Part shown: in pieces, positions 1 to 7,796 of the stretch
Position numbering within the stretch: the first letter of the stretch is position 1
Layout: each line of letters begins with the position of its first letter
Source of the DNA: Clostridium gelidum
Lineage (GTDB): Bacteria > Bacillota > Clostridia > Clostridiales > Clostridiaceae
Direction: 5' to 3'
Assembly (NCBI RefSeq): GCF_019977655.1
Contig: NZ_AP024849.1
Span: 567,001-631,000 of the forward strand
DNA length: 64,000 nt
Position numbers and translations under genes: made by a program
Notes under the pieces: model-generated
Seen by the model: only the letters and a program-made list of their open reading frames with translations
The model's database searches: none
Told to the model about the DNA's origin: nothing

Positions 1-82
1 ACAGAGGTAGCAAAAATATAAGTTTATAATTAAATCATAAGAAGTAAGGAAAATTAGAAAATATAAATTGGAGGAATTAAGT

Positions 83-400
83 ATGGTTAAAGTATTAAAT
101 AGTAATGAATTTGCTGAAAATGTTGAAAATACTAAAGGGGTAGTAGTTGTTGATTTCTCTGCAACTTGGTGTGGACCATGTAAGATGTTAGCTCCAGTAT
201 TTGAGGGAGTTAGCAATAAAATGGAAGATAAAGCTAAATTCTTTAAGGTAGACATAGATCAAAACAATAATCTAGCTCAAAAGTATAGAATAGCTGCAGT
301 TCCAACTATGATTATATTTAAGGATGGAGTCCCTGTAGAAAACTTAGCTGGTTTTATGCCAGAGCAAAATATAACAAATAAGGTTAATGCACATTTATAG
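83..400 (+). CDS. trxA: Thioredoxin
   Basis: Cytoplasmic dithiol-disulfide oxidoreductase of 105 residues, the usual size. The active site WCGPC is visible with cysteines at about residues 30 and 33, and the cis-proline loop AAVPT lies near residue 75. I chose the ATG at 83 because GGAGGAATT lies just upstream; a TTG at 68 would put that ribosome site inside the gene. No thioredoxin reductase gene is seen next to it, but the window begins only 82 bases upstream. Two intrinsic-terminator hairpins follow. The family is certain; the specific partner is not visible. Confidence 0.96.
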   Translation: MVKVLNSNEFAENVENTKGVVVVDFSATWCGPCKMLAPVFEGVSNKMEDKAKFFKVDIDQNNNLAQKYRIAAVPTMIIFKDGVPVENLAGFMPEQNITNKVNAHL

Positions 401-431
401 AAAGCAAAAGTATAATAAATTTACGTGATTG

Positions 432-463
432 GCAGGTAGGCTAAATTAGATATACCTGCTTTT
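432..463 (+). terminator. Intrinsic terminator after thioredoxin, first of two
   Basis: The stem GCAGGTA/TACCTGC is followed by TTTT. It sits 32 bases past the thioredoxin stop. The preceding bases (ataaatttacgtgattgg) resemble those before the next hairpin, so the pair looks like a tandem duplication. Confidence 0.75.
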
Positions 464-519
464 CAGTATTTATAAACATGGCTCAGACATTGTATAAGTA
501 TAATGAATTTACATGTTTG

Positions 520-557
520 GCAGATAGTCTAAATTAAAGTTAGACTGTCTGCTTTTT
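520..557 (+). terminator. Intrinsic terminator after thioredoxin, second of two
   Basis: A longer stem (GCAGATAGTCTAA pairing with TTAGACTGTCTGC, one G-U pair) is followed by five T. Its lead-in sequence repeats that of the hairpin at 432-463. The rest of the 401-696 gap is A+T-rich. A half-site-like sequence, GCATTTGCCAA, lies at about 628-638, ahead of the hemerythrin gene. Confidence 0.8.
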
Positions 558-696
558 AAATACATATATAGTATTTCTAATTTGCTAAGGCATATTATTA
601 AATATTTTTACTACTAAATTTAATTTGCATTTGCCAAAAACATATGATAAAATATCTTTAGTAATAATAATTATTAAGTAACAAGGGGAGATTGAA

Positions 697-1113
697 ATGG
701 CAGCATTTAAATGGAAAGAAGAATATAATTTAAACATTGAAGAAATTGATAAACAACATAAAAAGTTAATGGAAATAGGAGAAAGAGCATATGATATCGC
801 AATAATAGATGATGGATATGATAGATATGATGAAATAATGACAATAATTGATGAACTTTTAGAATATACAAAATATCATTTTGAGTATGAAGAAAATATG
901 CTAAAAGAATATAACTATAATCATACCCACGACCAAGCGGAAGAACATGAAATCTATGTAAATAAGATAAATAAAGTATCTTCAAGAGAAGATATAGATG
1001 AGAATCAAAGAAAAATAATATTAGAAATTATAGATTTTCTATCAGAATGGATTAGTAAACACATTATGATTGCAGATAGAGGATATGCAGTATTTTTAAA
1101 AACAGTTGTATAA
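697..1113 (+). CDS. Bacteriohemerythrin
   Basis: Small non-heme di-iron oxygen-binding protein of 138 residues, the usual length for single-domain bacterial hemerythrins. The iron ligand pattern is visible: IDKQH (His about 21), HFEYEE, H..QAEEH, and HIMIAD near the C-terminus. In anaerobes such proteins are thought to bind or scavenge O2, or to sense it. The start has AAGGGGAG upstream. The gene is monocistronic, with its own terminator directly after it. A GCATTTGCC half-site resembling the Mo/Fe-S operator described elsewhere in this window lies about 65 bases upstream, so shared control is possible but not shown. Confidence 0.93.
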   Translation: MAAFKWKEEYNLNIEEIDKQHKKLMEIGERAYDIAIIDDGYDRYDEIMTIIDELLEYTKYHFEYEENMLKEYNYNHTHDQAEEHEIYVNKINKVSSREDIDENQRKIILEIIDFLSEWISKHIMIADRGYAVFLKTVV

Positions 1114-1119
1114 TATAAG

Positions 1120-1154
1120 GAGAGGAAACTTAAATAAGGAGTTTCCTCTCTTTT
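1120..1154 (+). terminator. Intrinsic terminator after hemerythrin
   Basis: An 11-bp perfect stem, GAGAGGAAACT/AGTTTCCTCTC, is followed by TTTT. Confidence 0.88.
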
Positions 1155-1389
1155 GAATTTAAAAATAATATAGTGTTACAATGTAAATTTATTAAGAAAT
1201 TTTATTTAAATACATAGTATCATTTGTTATCTTACAGCCAATATTAATATGAGGATTAATGTTTTGTATCATTTTATATGTAGAAAGAATAGAGCTTTTG
1301 AATCATAAAATATATTTATGATTATATTACAAATACTTATTTCACTTATGAATAGACATGTATTATACTTAAAACCATCAGAATCTCGT

Positions 1390-1553
1390 TTTAGGTACAT
1401 GAAAATAAATAACAAGTTCCCTAATTGCAAATATAAGTTCCGATATGCAGAAAAGTTCCATATTGTAGCATAGCTGCTCTGTTCTAAAGTGTGGATATTT
1501 TTCATCAGGCAAGGAGGAAAATTGACTTGTTATTTTTTGGATTGTGCTTTATG
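1390..1553. repeat. Dispersed palindromic repeat, long copy A
   Basis: The ends are ttaggtacatgaaaataaat and the imperfect inverse ggattgtgctttatg, enclosing AACAAGT...ACTTGTT. The interior shares atatttttcatcaggcaagg with the copy at 31889-32053. It fills much of the 1155-1590 gap before the sulfite reductase gene. No gene was recognised in that gap. A relative of the short copies at 7603, 27742 and 34042. Confidence 0.7.
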
Positions 1554-1590
1554 TAAAAAACGATAATTTTAAGGGAGATGTATAGTTTTT

Positions 1591-2451
1591 ATGGTTAATG
1601 CAAAGAGACAAAAAGAAATGAAGGGCTTAGGATTTTTATTACAAAATGATAAAGAGCATTATGCAGTAAGGTTTTTAAGTAAAGCAGGAAATTTTACTAC
1701 TCAGGAATTAAATAATATTAATAAGATTGCAGAAAAATATGGACGAGGCTATGTTGGTCTTACAACAAGACTTCAAATGGAAATTCCTTGGATTAAAGAT
1801 GAAGATGCAAAAAATGTAATGGAAGAAGCAAAAAGATTAGGACTACGTCATGGTGGTACAGGTCAAAAAATAAGACCATTAGTTGCATGTAAAGGAACTG
1901 TATGTCTTCATGGAAATATTGATACTCAAGAAATTTGCAGACAATTGGAAAGCAAATACTTTGGAACAGATACACCACATAAATGTAAAATGGGTATTGT
2001 TGGATGTGCTAACAATTGTGCAAAAGCAAATATAAATGATATTGGAGTAATGGGTAGAACAATACCAGAATTTAATTTAGATAACTGCATTGGTTGTGGT
2101 CTTTGTGTACAAGGCTGTAGACAAAAAGCATTAGAAGTAATAGATAAAAAAATAATTTACAATAAAGACTTATGTGTAAGTTGTGGTGAATGTGTAAAAG
2201 TTTGTAGGACTAATGCAGCCCTTGCTAAAGAAAAAGGTGCAGAAATATTTGTTGGTGGAAGATTTGGAAGGGGAATAAGAATTGGAGATTCCCTTGGGAA
2301 AATTTTCAAAGAAGAAGAGGTAGTGTTTGTTATCGATAAAATTATGGAACATTACAGAGAAATAGGTAATAAAGGTGAGAGAATTTCAGGAGTTATGGAT
2401 AGAGTGGGGAAGGAAAAGTTTATAGATGATGTATTAAAAAAGATTGATTGA
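1591..2451 (+). CDS. Siroheme/4Fe-4S sulfite or nitrite reductase family protein
   Basis: Redox enzyme of 286 residues of the small clostridial nitrite/sulfite reductase type (AsrC-like). The N-terminal half is the ferredoxin-like half domain with VGLTTRLQ. The siroheme-cluster cysteines follow in CKGTVC and CANNC. Two ferredoxin motifs come next (CIGCGLCVQGC and CVSCGECVKVC, about residues 165-205). It should reduce sulfite or nitrite by six electrons, using ferredoxin-type donors. AAGGGAGATG lies about 10 bases upstream of the start. No AsrA or AsrB partner genes flank it, so a stand-alone ferredoxin-linked enzyme is more likely than an Asr complex. Substrate cannot be told from sequence. 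A terminator follows directly. Confidence 0.88.
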   Translation: MVNAKRQKEMKGLGFLLQNDKEHYAVRFLSKAGNFTTQELNNINKIAEKYGRGYVGLTTRLQMEIPWIKDEDAKNVMEEAKRLGLRHGGTGQKIRPLVACKGTVCLHGNIDTQEICRQLESKYFGTDTPHKCKMGIVGCANNCAKANINDIGVMGRTIPEFNLDNCIGCGLCVQGCRQKALEVIDKKIIYNKDLCVSCGECVKVCRTNAALAKEKGAEIFVGGRFGRGIRIGDSLGKIFKEEEVVFVIDKIMEHYREIGNKGERISGVMDRVGKEKFIDDVLKKID

Positions 2452-2456
2452 TATTG

Positions 2457-2486
2457 AAAGAATGCTTAATAGGCATTCTTTTTTTT
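2457..2486 (+). terminator. Intrinsic terminator after the sulfite/nitrite reductase gene
   Basis: The stem AAAGAATGC/GCATTCTTT has a short loop and is followed by eight or more T. Confidence 0.85.
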
Positions 2487-2564
2487 GTTATATTCGAATG
2501 TAAAAATAAGTTACATTTACAATTAATGTTAAGATGATTACGAAAGTAAGTCAATATTTTTTTG

Positions 2565-2599
2565 TGGCATTTGACAATAAAACTGTTGAGTTAATAAAG
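2565..2599 (+). promoter_or_regulatory. Promoter with Mo/Fe-S operator left arm, upstream of the modA-like gene
   Basis: GTGGCATTTGACAATAAAA contains a -35 TTGACA (2571-2576) fused to the GGCATTTG arm seen at 8795, 14118 and 23554. The stretch aagtaagtcaatatttttt just before it is also shared with the promoter near 8775-8795. A clear right arm (CAAATGC) is not visible here, and the -10 hexamer is poor. Confidence 0.5.
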
Positions 2600-2619
2600 G
2601 GAATAATATATAATATAAT

Positions 2620-2688
2620 AAAACATTGTAAAACACAACGAAGTGAAAACTATATAGTTATGTTTTGTAATGTTTTATTTTTTTTTTT
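2620..2688 (+). terminator. Hairpin with T-run in the leader of the modABC-like operon
   Basis: AAAACATTGTAAAACA pairs with TGTTTTGTAATGTTTT (16-bp arms, about two mismatches) and is followed by about ten T. It lies only 27 bases before the modA-like start, so it would end transcripts made from the promoter near 2571. That suggests an attenuator or a protein-controlled terminator. The arms could also be a dimer operator. Confidence 0.6.
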
Positions 2689-2714
2689 AAATATAAGCAC
2701 AAGGGGGAGTATAA

Positions 2715-3560
2715 ATGAAATTTAAAAGAATTATATGGGCAGGATTAATTAATTTAATAATCATAACAGTATTTTTAGGGTGCACTGCAACACAAAAACC
2801 AGCGCAAGGAGATTCAAATACTACTAAAAAAGCAGAAAACCAATTAGATACATCAGAAAATAAGAAATATGAGGGGAAAACATTACTTGTATATTGTGCA
2901 GCAGGTGTAAATAATCCAATGAATACTATTGGAGAAAAATTTAAAGAAAAATATGGTGCTGATGTTCAATTTACTTATGCTAATTCCACTGAGCTTATAA
3001 GTCAAATGGAAATTACTAAGAAAGGTGATATTTGTATTTTAGCATCAGTAGAGGATTATCAAGTAGCAAAGGATAAAAATTTAATTAAAGATGAAAAAGA
3101 ATTAGTAAAACATATACCTGCTATTGCTGTTCCTAAAGGAAATCCAGCAAAAATCAATTCTTTAAAGGATTTTGGTAAATCAGGAGTTAAGATTATTATA
3201 GGTGATCCACAAACTTCACCTTTAGGAAAGCTGGCAAATAAGTTATTTGAAAAACAGGGAGTATTAGATGCAGCGAAAAATAATACAGTAGCTACCTTTA
3301 GCACAGTAAATGAAGTAGTTACTTTCCTTTCGCAAGGTAAGGGAGATTGTTCTATTGTATGGGAAGATAATATTTTAAATGCATCAAAGGATTTAGATTT
3401 AATAGCTATTCCAGAAAGTGAAAATGCAATTAAGACTATGCCTATCTGTACCTTGCAAAGTTCACCTGATAATGAATTAGCACAGGAGTTTATGAAGTAT
3501 GCAGGATCTGATGAGGCTAATGAAATACTTAAGAAATTTAATCTAAAGCCAATACAGTAA
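2715..3560 (+). CDS. Molybdate/tungstate-type ABC transporter, substrate-binding lipoprotein
   Basis: Membrane-anchored solute-binding protein of 281 residues. A lipoprotein signal with lipobox FLGC (Cys about 23) is followed by a Ser/Thr/Lys-rich linker. The mature domain has the ModA-like start LLVYCAAGVNNPMNTIGEKF and the helix-strand pattern of type II binding proteins. AAGGGGGAG precedes the ATG. The permease and ATPase genes follow with short spacing, and a DUF364 gene and modD follow these, which supports molybdate or tungstate as substrate. The ligand residues are divergent from textbook ModA, so specificity is inferred. Confidence 0.82.
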   Translation: MKFKRIIWAGLINLIIITVFLGCTATQKPAQGDSNTTKKAENQLDTSENKKYEGKTLLVYCAAGVNNPMNTIGEKFKEKYGADVQFTYANSTELISQMEITKKGDICILASVEDYQVAKDKNLIKDEKELVKHIPAIAVPKGNPAKINSLKDFGKSGVKIIIGDPQTSPLGKLANKLFEKQGVLDAAKNNTVATFSTVNEVVTFLSQGKGDCSIVWEDNILNASKDLDLIAIPESENAIKTMPICTLQSSPDNELAQEFMKYAGSDEANEILKKFNLKPIQ

Positions 3561-3574
3561 AGGAAACTAGGAAG

Positions 3575-4381
3575 ATGTTTAAAGAAAAGTATAAAGATAT
3601 TCTTTTTAAGGTTGTCATAGGCATGTTTGTAATTATGCTTACAGGTTTAATATTGCTTACAATATTTTCAGTTGTAAAAAGAAGTTTACCTTATATTTTA
3701 GAAAGCCTTATGGATGAAGAAATTAAATTTGCAATAAAAACAACGTTATATACATCAACTATAGCAACTTTGATTTCATTGATATTTGCAATTCCTATTT
3801 CCTATGGATTAGCTAAATTTAATTTTTATGGAAAAGGAATAGTTAGTGGGATAATTCAAATTCCAAATTCAATTCCACCAATTGCATCAGGAATTGCATT
3901 GTTATTATTATGTAGTAATGAAAAAATGAGTATTTTACTTAATAAACTACATTTAGATCCTGTGTTTTCAGTGAAAGGAATTATATTAGCTCATTTTTTT
4001 ATTAATGCTCCATATATGATTAGAATTATAAGAACAACCTTTGAGGATATAAATCCTAAGCTTGAATTTATGTCAAGAACCTTAGGATATGGCAGTTTCG
4101 GAACATTCTTTAAAGTTAGCCTTCCTTTAGCTAGAAATGGATTGATTACTGCTATAATTATAACTTGGACAAACACTCTTGGAGAATTTGGCACTGCGTT
4201 AATGCTTGCTGGATCTATAAGAATGAAAACAGAAACATTACCAGTAGCAATATTTCTAAATTTATCAGGTGGAAATTTAGATAAAGCTTTAGCAGCAGCA
4301 ACAATTTTAATTATCATTTCTATTATAGGATTAATTACTTTTGAATTTATATGTAAAAAAGATAACATATACTTAAAATAG
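3575..4381 (+). CDS. Molybdate/tungstate-type ABC transporter permease
   Basis: Integral membrane subunit of 268 residues with about six hydrophobic segments. The binding-protein-dependent permease signature is present, with the EAA-like loop SRTLGYGSFGTFFKVSLP (about residues 168-185). It also has the typical WTNTLGEFGTALMLAG segment of ModB/CysT/WtpB permeases. It starts 14 bases after the binding-protein gene and is followed by the ATPase gene 18 bases later, so the three form one operon. Substrate is inferred from neighbours, not from the permease itself. Confidence 0.86.
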   Translation: MFKEKYKDILFKVVIGMFVIMLTGLILLTIFSVVKRSLPYILESLMDEEIKFAIKTTLYTSTIATLISLIFAIPISYGLAKFNFYGKGIVSGIIQIPNSIPPIASGIALLLLCSNEKMSILLNKLHLDPVFSVKGIILAHFFINAPYMIRIIRTTFEDINPKLEFMSRTLGYGSFGTFFKVSLPLARNGLITAIIITWTNTLGEFGTALMLAGSIRMKTETLPVAIFLNLSGGNLDKALAAATILIIISIIGLITFEFICKKDNIYLK

Positions 4382-4399
4382 TAGAAAGGGAGAGGTGGT

Positions 4400-5149
4400 A
4401 TGCTTAATGTTAATCACGTTTATAAAAGCTTTGAAGAATTTAATCTTAAAGATATAAATTTTCAAGTAAATGACGGAGAATACTTTGTTATATTAGGACC
4501 TACAGGAACAGGAAAGACAGTTATTTTAGAATCTATAGCAGGAATGTATAATATAGATAAAGGCGATATTTATATTGATAATATTAATATTACAAAAGTG
4601 CCACCAGAAAACAGGAATATAGGACTTGTATATCAGAGTTGTTTATTATTTCCTCATTTATCAGTAAGAGAGAATATCGCTTTTGGTCTTAAAGCAAGGA
4701 AGATGAAAAAACAAGAAATTAATGCAGTTTTAGATGATATGGCTGAAATACTAAACATTAAACATTTGTTAAATAGAAAAACTAATAATTTAAGTGGTGG
4801 GGAAAAGCAAAGAGTAGCTTTTGCAAGAGCTATTGTTACAAACCCTAAAATACTTTTATTAGATGAGGTTAGTAGTGCACTAGACCCAAATACGAAAAGA
4901 GAATTCCAGATTAATTTAAAAAAAATACACAAAAGATTACATACAACAACAATTCACGTGACACATGATTTTAATGAAGCATTATATTTAGCAGATAGAA
5001 TAGCTGTTATTAATAATGGACAAATATGTGAAATAGGAACACCAAAAGATATATTCAATAATCCTACAACAGAATTTGTAGCTAAATTTGTTTGTAACAA
5101 TAATTTTAAGTATGGAGATGAAATATATGAGCGAATACAAATTTTATAA
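4400..5149 (+). CDS. Molybdate/tungstate-type ABC transporter ATPase
   Basis: Cytoplasmic ATPase subunit of 249 residues. Walker A is GPTGTGKT, the signature is LSGGEKQRVAFARA, Walker B is ILLLDEVSSALDP, and the switch His is in HVTHDF. The length is that of the nucleotide-binding domain only. The TOBE or molbindin C-terminal domain found on many ModC proteins is absent. AAAGGGAGAGG precedes the ATG. Its last 23 bases overlap the start of the DUF364 gene (5127), so the two were translationally linked before an IS66 insertion. Confidence 0.87.
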   Translation: MLNVNHVYKSFEEFNLKDINFQVNDGEYFVILGPTGTGKTVILESIAGMYNIDKGDIYIDNINITKVPPENRNIGLVYQSCLLFPHLSVRENIAFGLKARKMKKQEINAVLDDMAEILNIKHLLNRKTNNLSGGEKQRVAFARAIVTNPKILLLDEVSSALDPNTKREFQINLKKIHKRLHTTTIHVTHDFNEALYLADRIAVINNGQICEIGTPKDIFNNPTTEFVAKFVCNNNFKYGDEIYERIQIL

Positions 5150-5190
5150 TAATTTATTTAAACGATTTATAGAGATTGTAAAAGATAATA

Positions 5191-6892
5191 GTAACTATTC
5201 AGCTGTAGTCATTTAAAATTTTAATAGATATACTTTTAGGTATGGCAAATAGGGGTATCAACTTATTCTCAATACCCCTAGAAATATCTTAGTTAAACTA
5301 AGGTCGGATCGATTATATTTGAAGTAAATACTGATTTTATACAATCCAAAGTATTCAAGCTATTTTTTCGAACCGTGGATACATATCCACGAATTCTAGT
5401 AAATGCTTTTGCGCCATCTTTACTTCTAAATGTTCCAGAGATTTTTTGTTTAACCTTAGTCATTCGTAGATCACGCTCTGCAAGATTATTATCAAAAGGT
5501 ATTTCAAAATCATACATAAAAGCAAGTATTTGATTTTTATAACCGCTTAATCTATTTAATAGATTAAGACTAGTACTTTTCTTTACTTTCTTTTTACTGT
5601 ATGCTTTACTATTTGCTATATAATCTTCTTTGAAGCCATCTTCTAATATTTGATCATATCTTTTTTCAAAGGCTTCAATTTTATCTAAAGTTAAGGCATT
5701 GGCAGTATTCCAAGATAAATCTACTTCTTTTTTTATTTCTACTAATAGATTTTTCAAAGGCTCTGCCCATTTTTGTTTTTCTAGCTCTGATATAGCATTT
5801 AACTCTCTTAATATGTGAGCATTGCATAAAGCGTGCTCACAAGAGTATTGATGATATGTCTTCCAGCAGTCATGTACTGCTGTTCCGGTAAATTTAGGTA
5901 ATATATTTATATCATCAATAGCTTCTTTACCTCGTTTTTCATGTGCTTCATAATAAGTATATTTATCATTTGAAGCAACATGTAGCCATTGGCGTTTTTT
6001 ATCTATATATATTCCAGTTTCGTCATAATGTACAGCACCTTGATAATTAGTTATTGCATTTTTTATATTTTCTTCAACAAGTTCTAATTTTTCATGACAG
6101 TTATTATTAAAATTGACTATTGTACCTTGACTTAAACTTATATTAAACATATCAGAAATCAATTCAGCACCACGTTTAAACGGAATTAATTGATATTGAG
6201 TTAAATAAACAGCTATCGCTTTTACTTTATCGCCATATTGAACTGTGTTTGTTATTCCCTCAGGGAATTTACCGGTGTTTTTTCTTCTACACTTTGGACA
6301 TTTTTTAACTTCTGATCTATGTTCAGTAACTTTTACTTTAGTCTCTGGTAGATCAACCACTTGTCGTACAATTATACTGTCCGGAGCTACATCCTGTAAG
6401 GATTCTCCGCAAATATCACATTTATCTACAGTGTGTACAATTATTTCATCTGGATTTTCAGTAAGCTCAAGTGTCTTTCCATCATGACCTTCTTGACCAC
6501 CAGGTTTTTTGCCTGATTTAGTTCTTAAAGTTTTAGTTTTCTTTTTAAAACCATCTGTCGATGGTGGTTTGCTACTGTTATTACTATTCTTTTGAGTTTG
6601 TTTTTCTAAAGATTGAACACGCTCACCGAGAGCTTTATTTTCTTTTGAAATTTTTTCTACTTGAGAATTTAGACCTTTTATTTCATTTGTAAGTTCTTTT
6701 ATAACACTCATAACTTGCGTTAATCCTTGATTATAGATTTCTATAATTTTGCCTTCGCTCACGATAGTCACCACCTTATCATTAGTTTTTTAAAAGACAA
6801 TATTTATAATACCAAAAGCTAAGAATAATAGGAATAATTTTTTGAAAAATTATTTAATATATAATAAATTTATTCAATAGCTGAATAGTTAC
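5191..6892 (-). mobile_element. IS66-family insertion sequence, 1702 bp, complete
   Basis: The ends are GTAACTATTCAGCT (5191-5204) and its exact inverse AGCTGAATAGTTAC (6879-6892), with the GTAA...TTAC tips typical of IS66. The flanks carry a perfect 8-bp target duplication, AGATAATA (5183-5190 and 6893-6900). It holds one transposase gene and lacks the tnpA/tnpB accessory genes of longer IS66 elements. The hairpin AGGGGTATC...ATACCCCT near 5248-5279 follows the transposase on its strand. The exact duplication points to recent insertion. Confidence 0.96.
5293..6774 (-). CDS. IS66-family transposase
   Basis: Transposase of 493 residues that appears full length. An N-terminal coiled coil (about residues 15-60, rich in leucine and lysine) leads to the conserved NSSKPPSTDGF and GGQEGHDGKTL motifs. 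A zinc finger follows (CDICGESL..., KKCPKCRRK). The DDE catalytic core comes next with YDETG, TAVHDCWKTYH, ALCNAHILREL, and the C-terminal FDNNLAERDLRMTKVKQKISGTF stretch. These are hallmarks of IS66 TnpC. It lies inside the element at 5191-6892 and appears intact, so the element may be active. Confidence 0.96.
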   Translation of the reverse strand: MVTIVSEGKIIEIYNQGLTQVMSVIKELTNEIKGLNSQVEKISKENKALGERVQSLEKQTQKNSNNSSKPPSTDGFKKKTKTLRTKSGKKPGGQEGHDGKTLELTENPDEIIVHTVDKCDICGESLQDVAPDSIIVRQVVDLPETKVKVTEHRSEVKKCPKCRRKNTGKFPEGITNTVQYGDKVKAIAVYLTQYQLIPFKRGAELISDMFNISLSQGTIVNFNNNCHEKLELVEENIKNAITNYQGAVHYDETGIYIDKKRQWLHVASNDKYTYYEAHEKRGKEAIDDINILPKFTGTAVHDCWKTYHQYSCEHALCNAHILRELNAISELEKQKWAEPLKNLLVEIKKEVDLSWNTANALTLDKIEAFEKRYDQILEDGFKEDYIANSKAYSKKKVKKSTSLNLLNRLSGYKNQILAFMYDFEIPFDNNLAERDLRMTKVKQKISGTFRSKDGAKAFTRIRGYVSTVRKNSLNTLDCIKSVFTSNIIDPTLV

Positions 6893-7602
6893 AGATAATA
6901 ATTTAATGGATAATACAGTAAAAGTAACAGGAAGGGCTTTAACTTCAAAAGAAGCTATTGGCGAAACAGAAAAAAAGGACTTTCCTATATTAAAGGGAAA
7001 AGAAAAATTATTACAGGCGGACTTTAATGGAGTGAAAGGGCAAGCTTTCACAGATATGCCTGGAAATTATTCTGGAACCCTTAAAGATATAATAGAAATG
7101 CCATTAGACACTAATTTTAATATAGCAATTTATATTGCTACCTTAAATGCAGTCTGTAGATATTTAAAACTTGCAGATAAAACAATTCATTGTAGAGATA
7201 GTGGACCAGAAAAATGTTCAATAGAGTTAGAGAGTTATTTAAAATCTAGATTTGGTAATCCTAAAATAGCTTTAATAGGATACCAGCCAAGCATGTTAGA
7301 TAGACTTAGTAAAAGTTTTAAAGTTAGGATAGTTGATCTAGATAAAGATAATATAAATACTGTAAAATATGGAGTTATGGTTGAAGATGGTAATAAAGAT
7401 ACAGAAGCTTTACTTAAATGGTGTGATGTTATTGTAGCAACTGGAAGCACTATATCAAATAATACAATAACAAGTTTATTTGTAGAGAATAAGCCAAGAA
7501 TATTTTTTGGAACTACTTTAGCTGGAGCTTCTGCACTTATGGGATTAGAAAGATTTTGTCCGTGTTCAGAGTAATGAAACTTATAAGCTGTATTTCGGAT
7601 AG

Positions 7603-7679
7603 TTAGGCACATGAAAATAAATAACAAGTCCAAAATATCCATGGCAAATGGACTTGTTATTTTTTTGATTGTGCCTTAA
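7603..7679. repeat. Dispersed palindromic repeat, short copy B
   Basis: TTAGGCACATGAAAATAAAT...TTTGATTGTGCCTTAA is a nearly complete inverted repeat. The core AAATAACAAGTCCA pairs with TGGACTTGTTATT and is followed by T7. It lies 29 bases after the DUF364 stop and can act as that gene's terminator. Confidence 0.8.
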
Positions 7680-7714
7680 GTAATTGAAAAAACTTTTAAA
7701 GTGAATTTCTAAAA

Positions 7715-7765
7715 GAGTCAATTTGTAATATTAGTAGTTTTACTGTAAATATTACAAATTGACTC
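7715..7765. terminator. Long perfect inverted repeat, bidirectional terminator
   Basis: The 18-bp arms GAGTCAATTTGTAATATT and AATATTACAAATTGACTC are perfect inverses. It sits between the convergent DUF364 and modD genes. On the modD strand the stem is followed by TTTTAG. Confidence 0.7.
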
Positions 7766-7796
7766 TTCATAAGGTATATGTAATTTTTAATACTAT

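Larger units (their letters stand above)
5127..7574 (+). pseudogene. DUF364 putative heavy-metal-chelation protein, split by IS66
   Basis: The 5' part (5127-5190) begins ATG AGC GAA inside the end of the ATPase gene, with GGAGATG as ribosome site. The 3' part resumes at 6901. Removing the IS (5191-6892) and one copy of the 8-bp target duplication restores one open frame of 245 codons with no gap, reading ...IEIVKDN-NLMDNTV.... The 3' piece alone could start at 6906. Family features include GQAFTDMPGNYSG and a Rossmann-like C-terminal half (IALIGYQPSML, CDVIVATGSTI, FFGTTLAGASAL). DUF364/DUF4213 proteins are often beside metal transporters. Function is uncertain, and this copy is probably inactive. 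Confidence 0.9.

Noticed and set aside
707..985. Long reverse-strand open frame over the hemerythrin gene
   Set aside because: It mirrors the codons of a clear hemerythrin, has no ribosome site and gives a Tyr/Leu/His-rich nonsense protein.
2534..2725. Open frame of 63 codons before the modA-like gene
   Set aside because: It covers the promoter, the hairpin and the T-run of the leader; composition is that of non-coding sequence.
6245..6487. Plus-strand frame inside the IS66 transposase
   Set aside because: Shadow of the transposase with no start signal.
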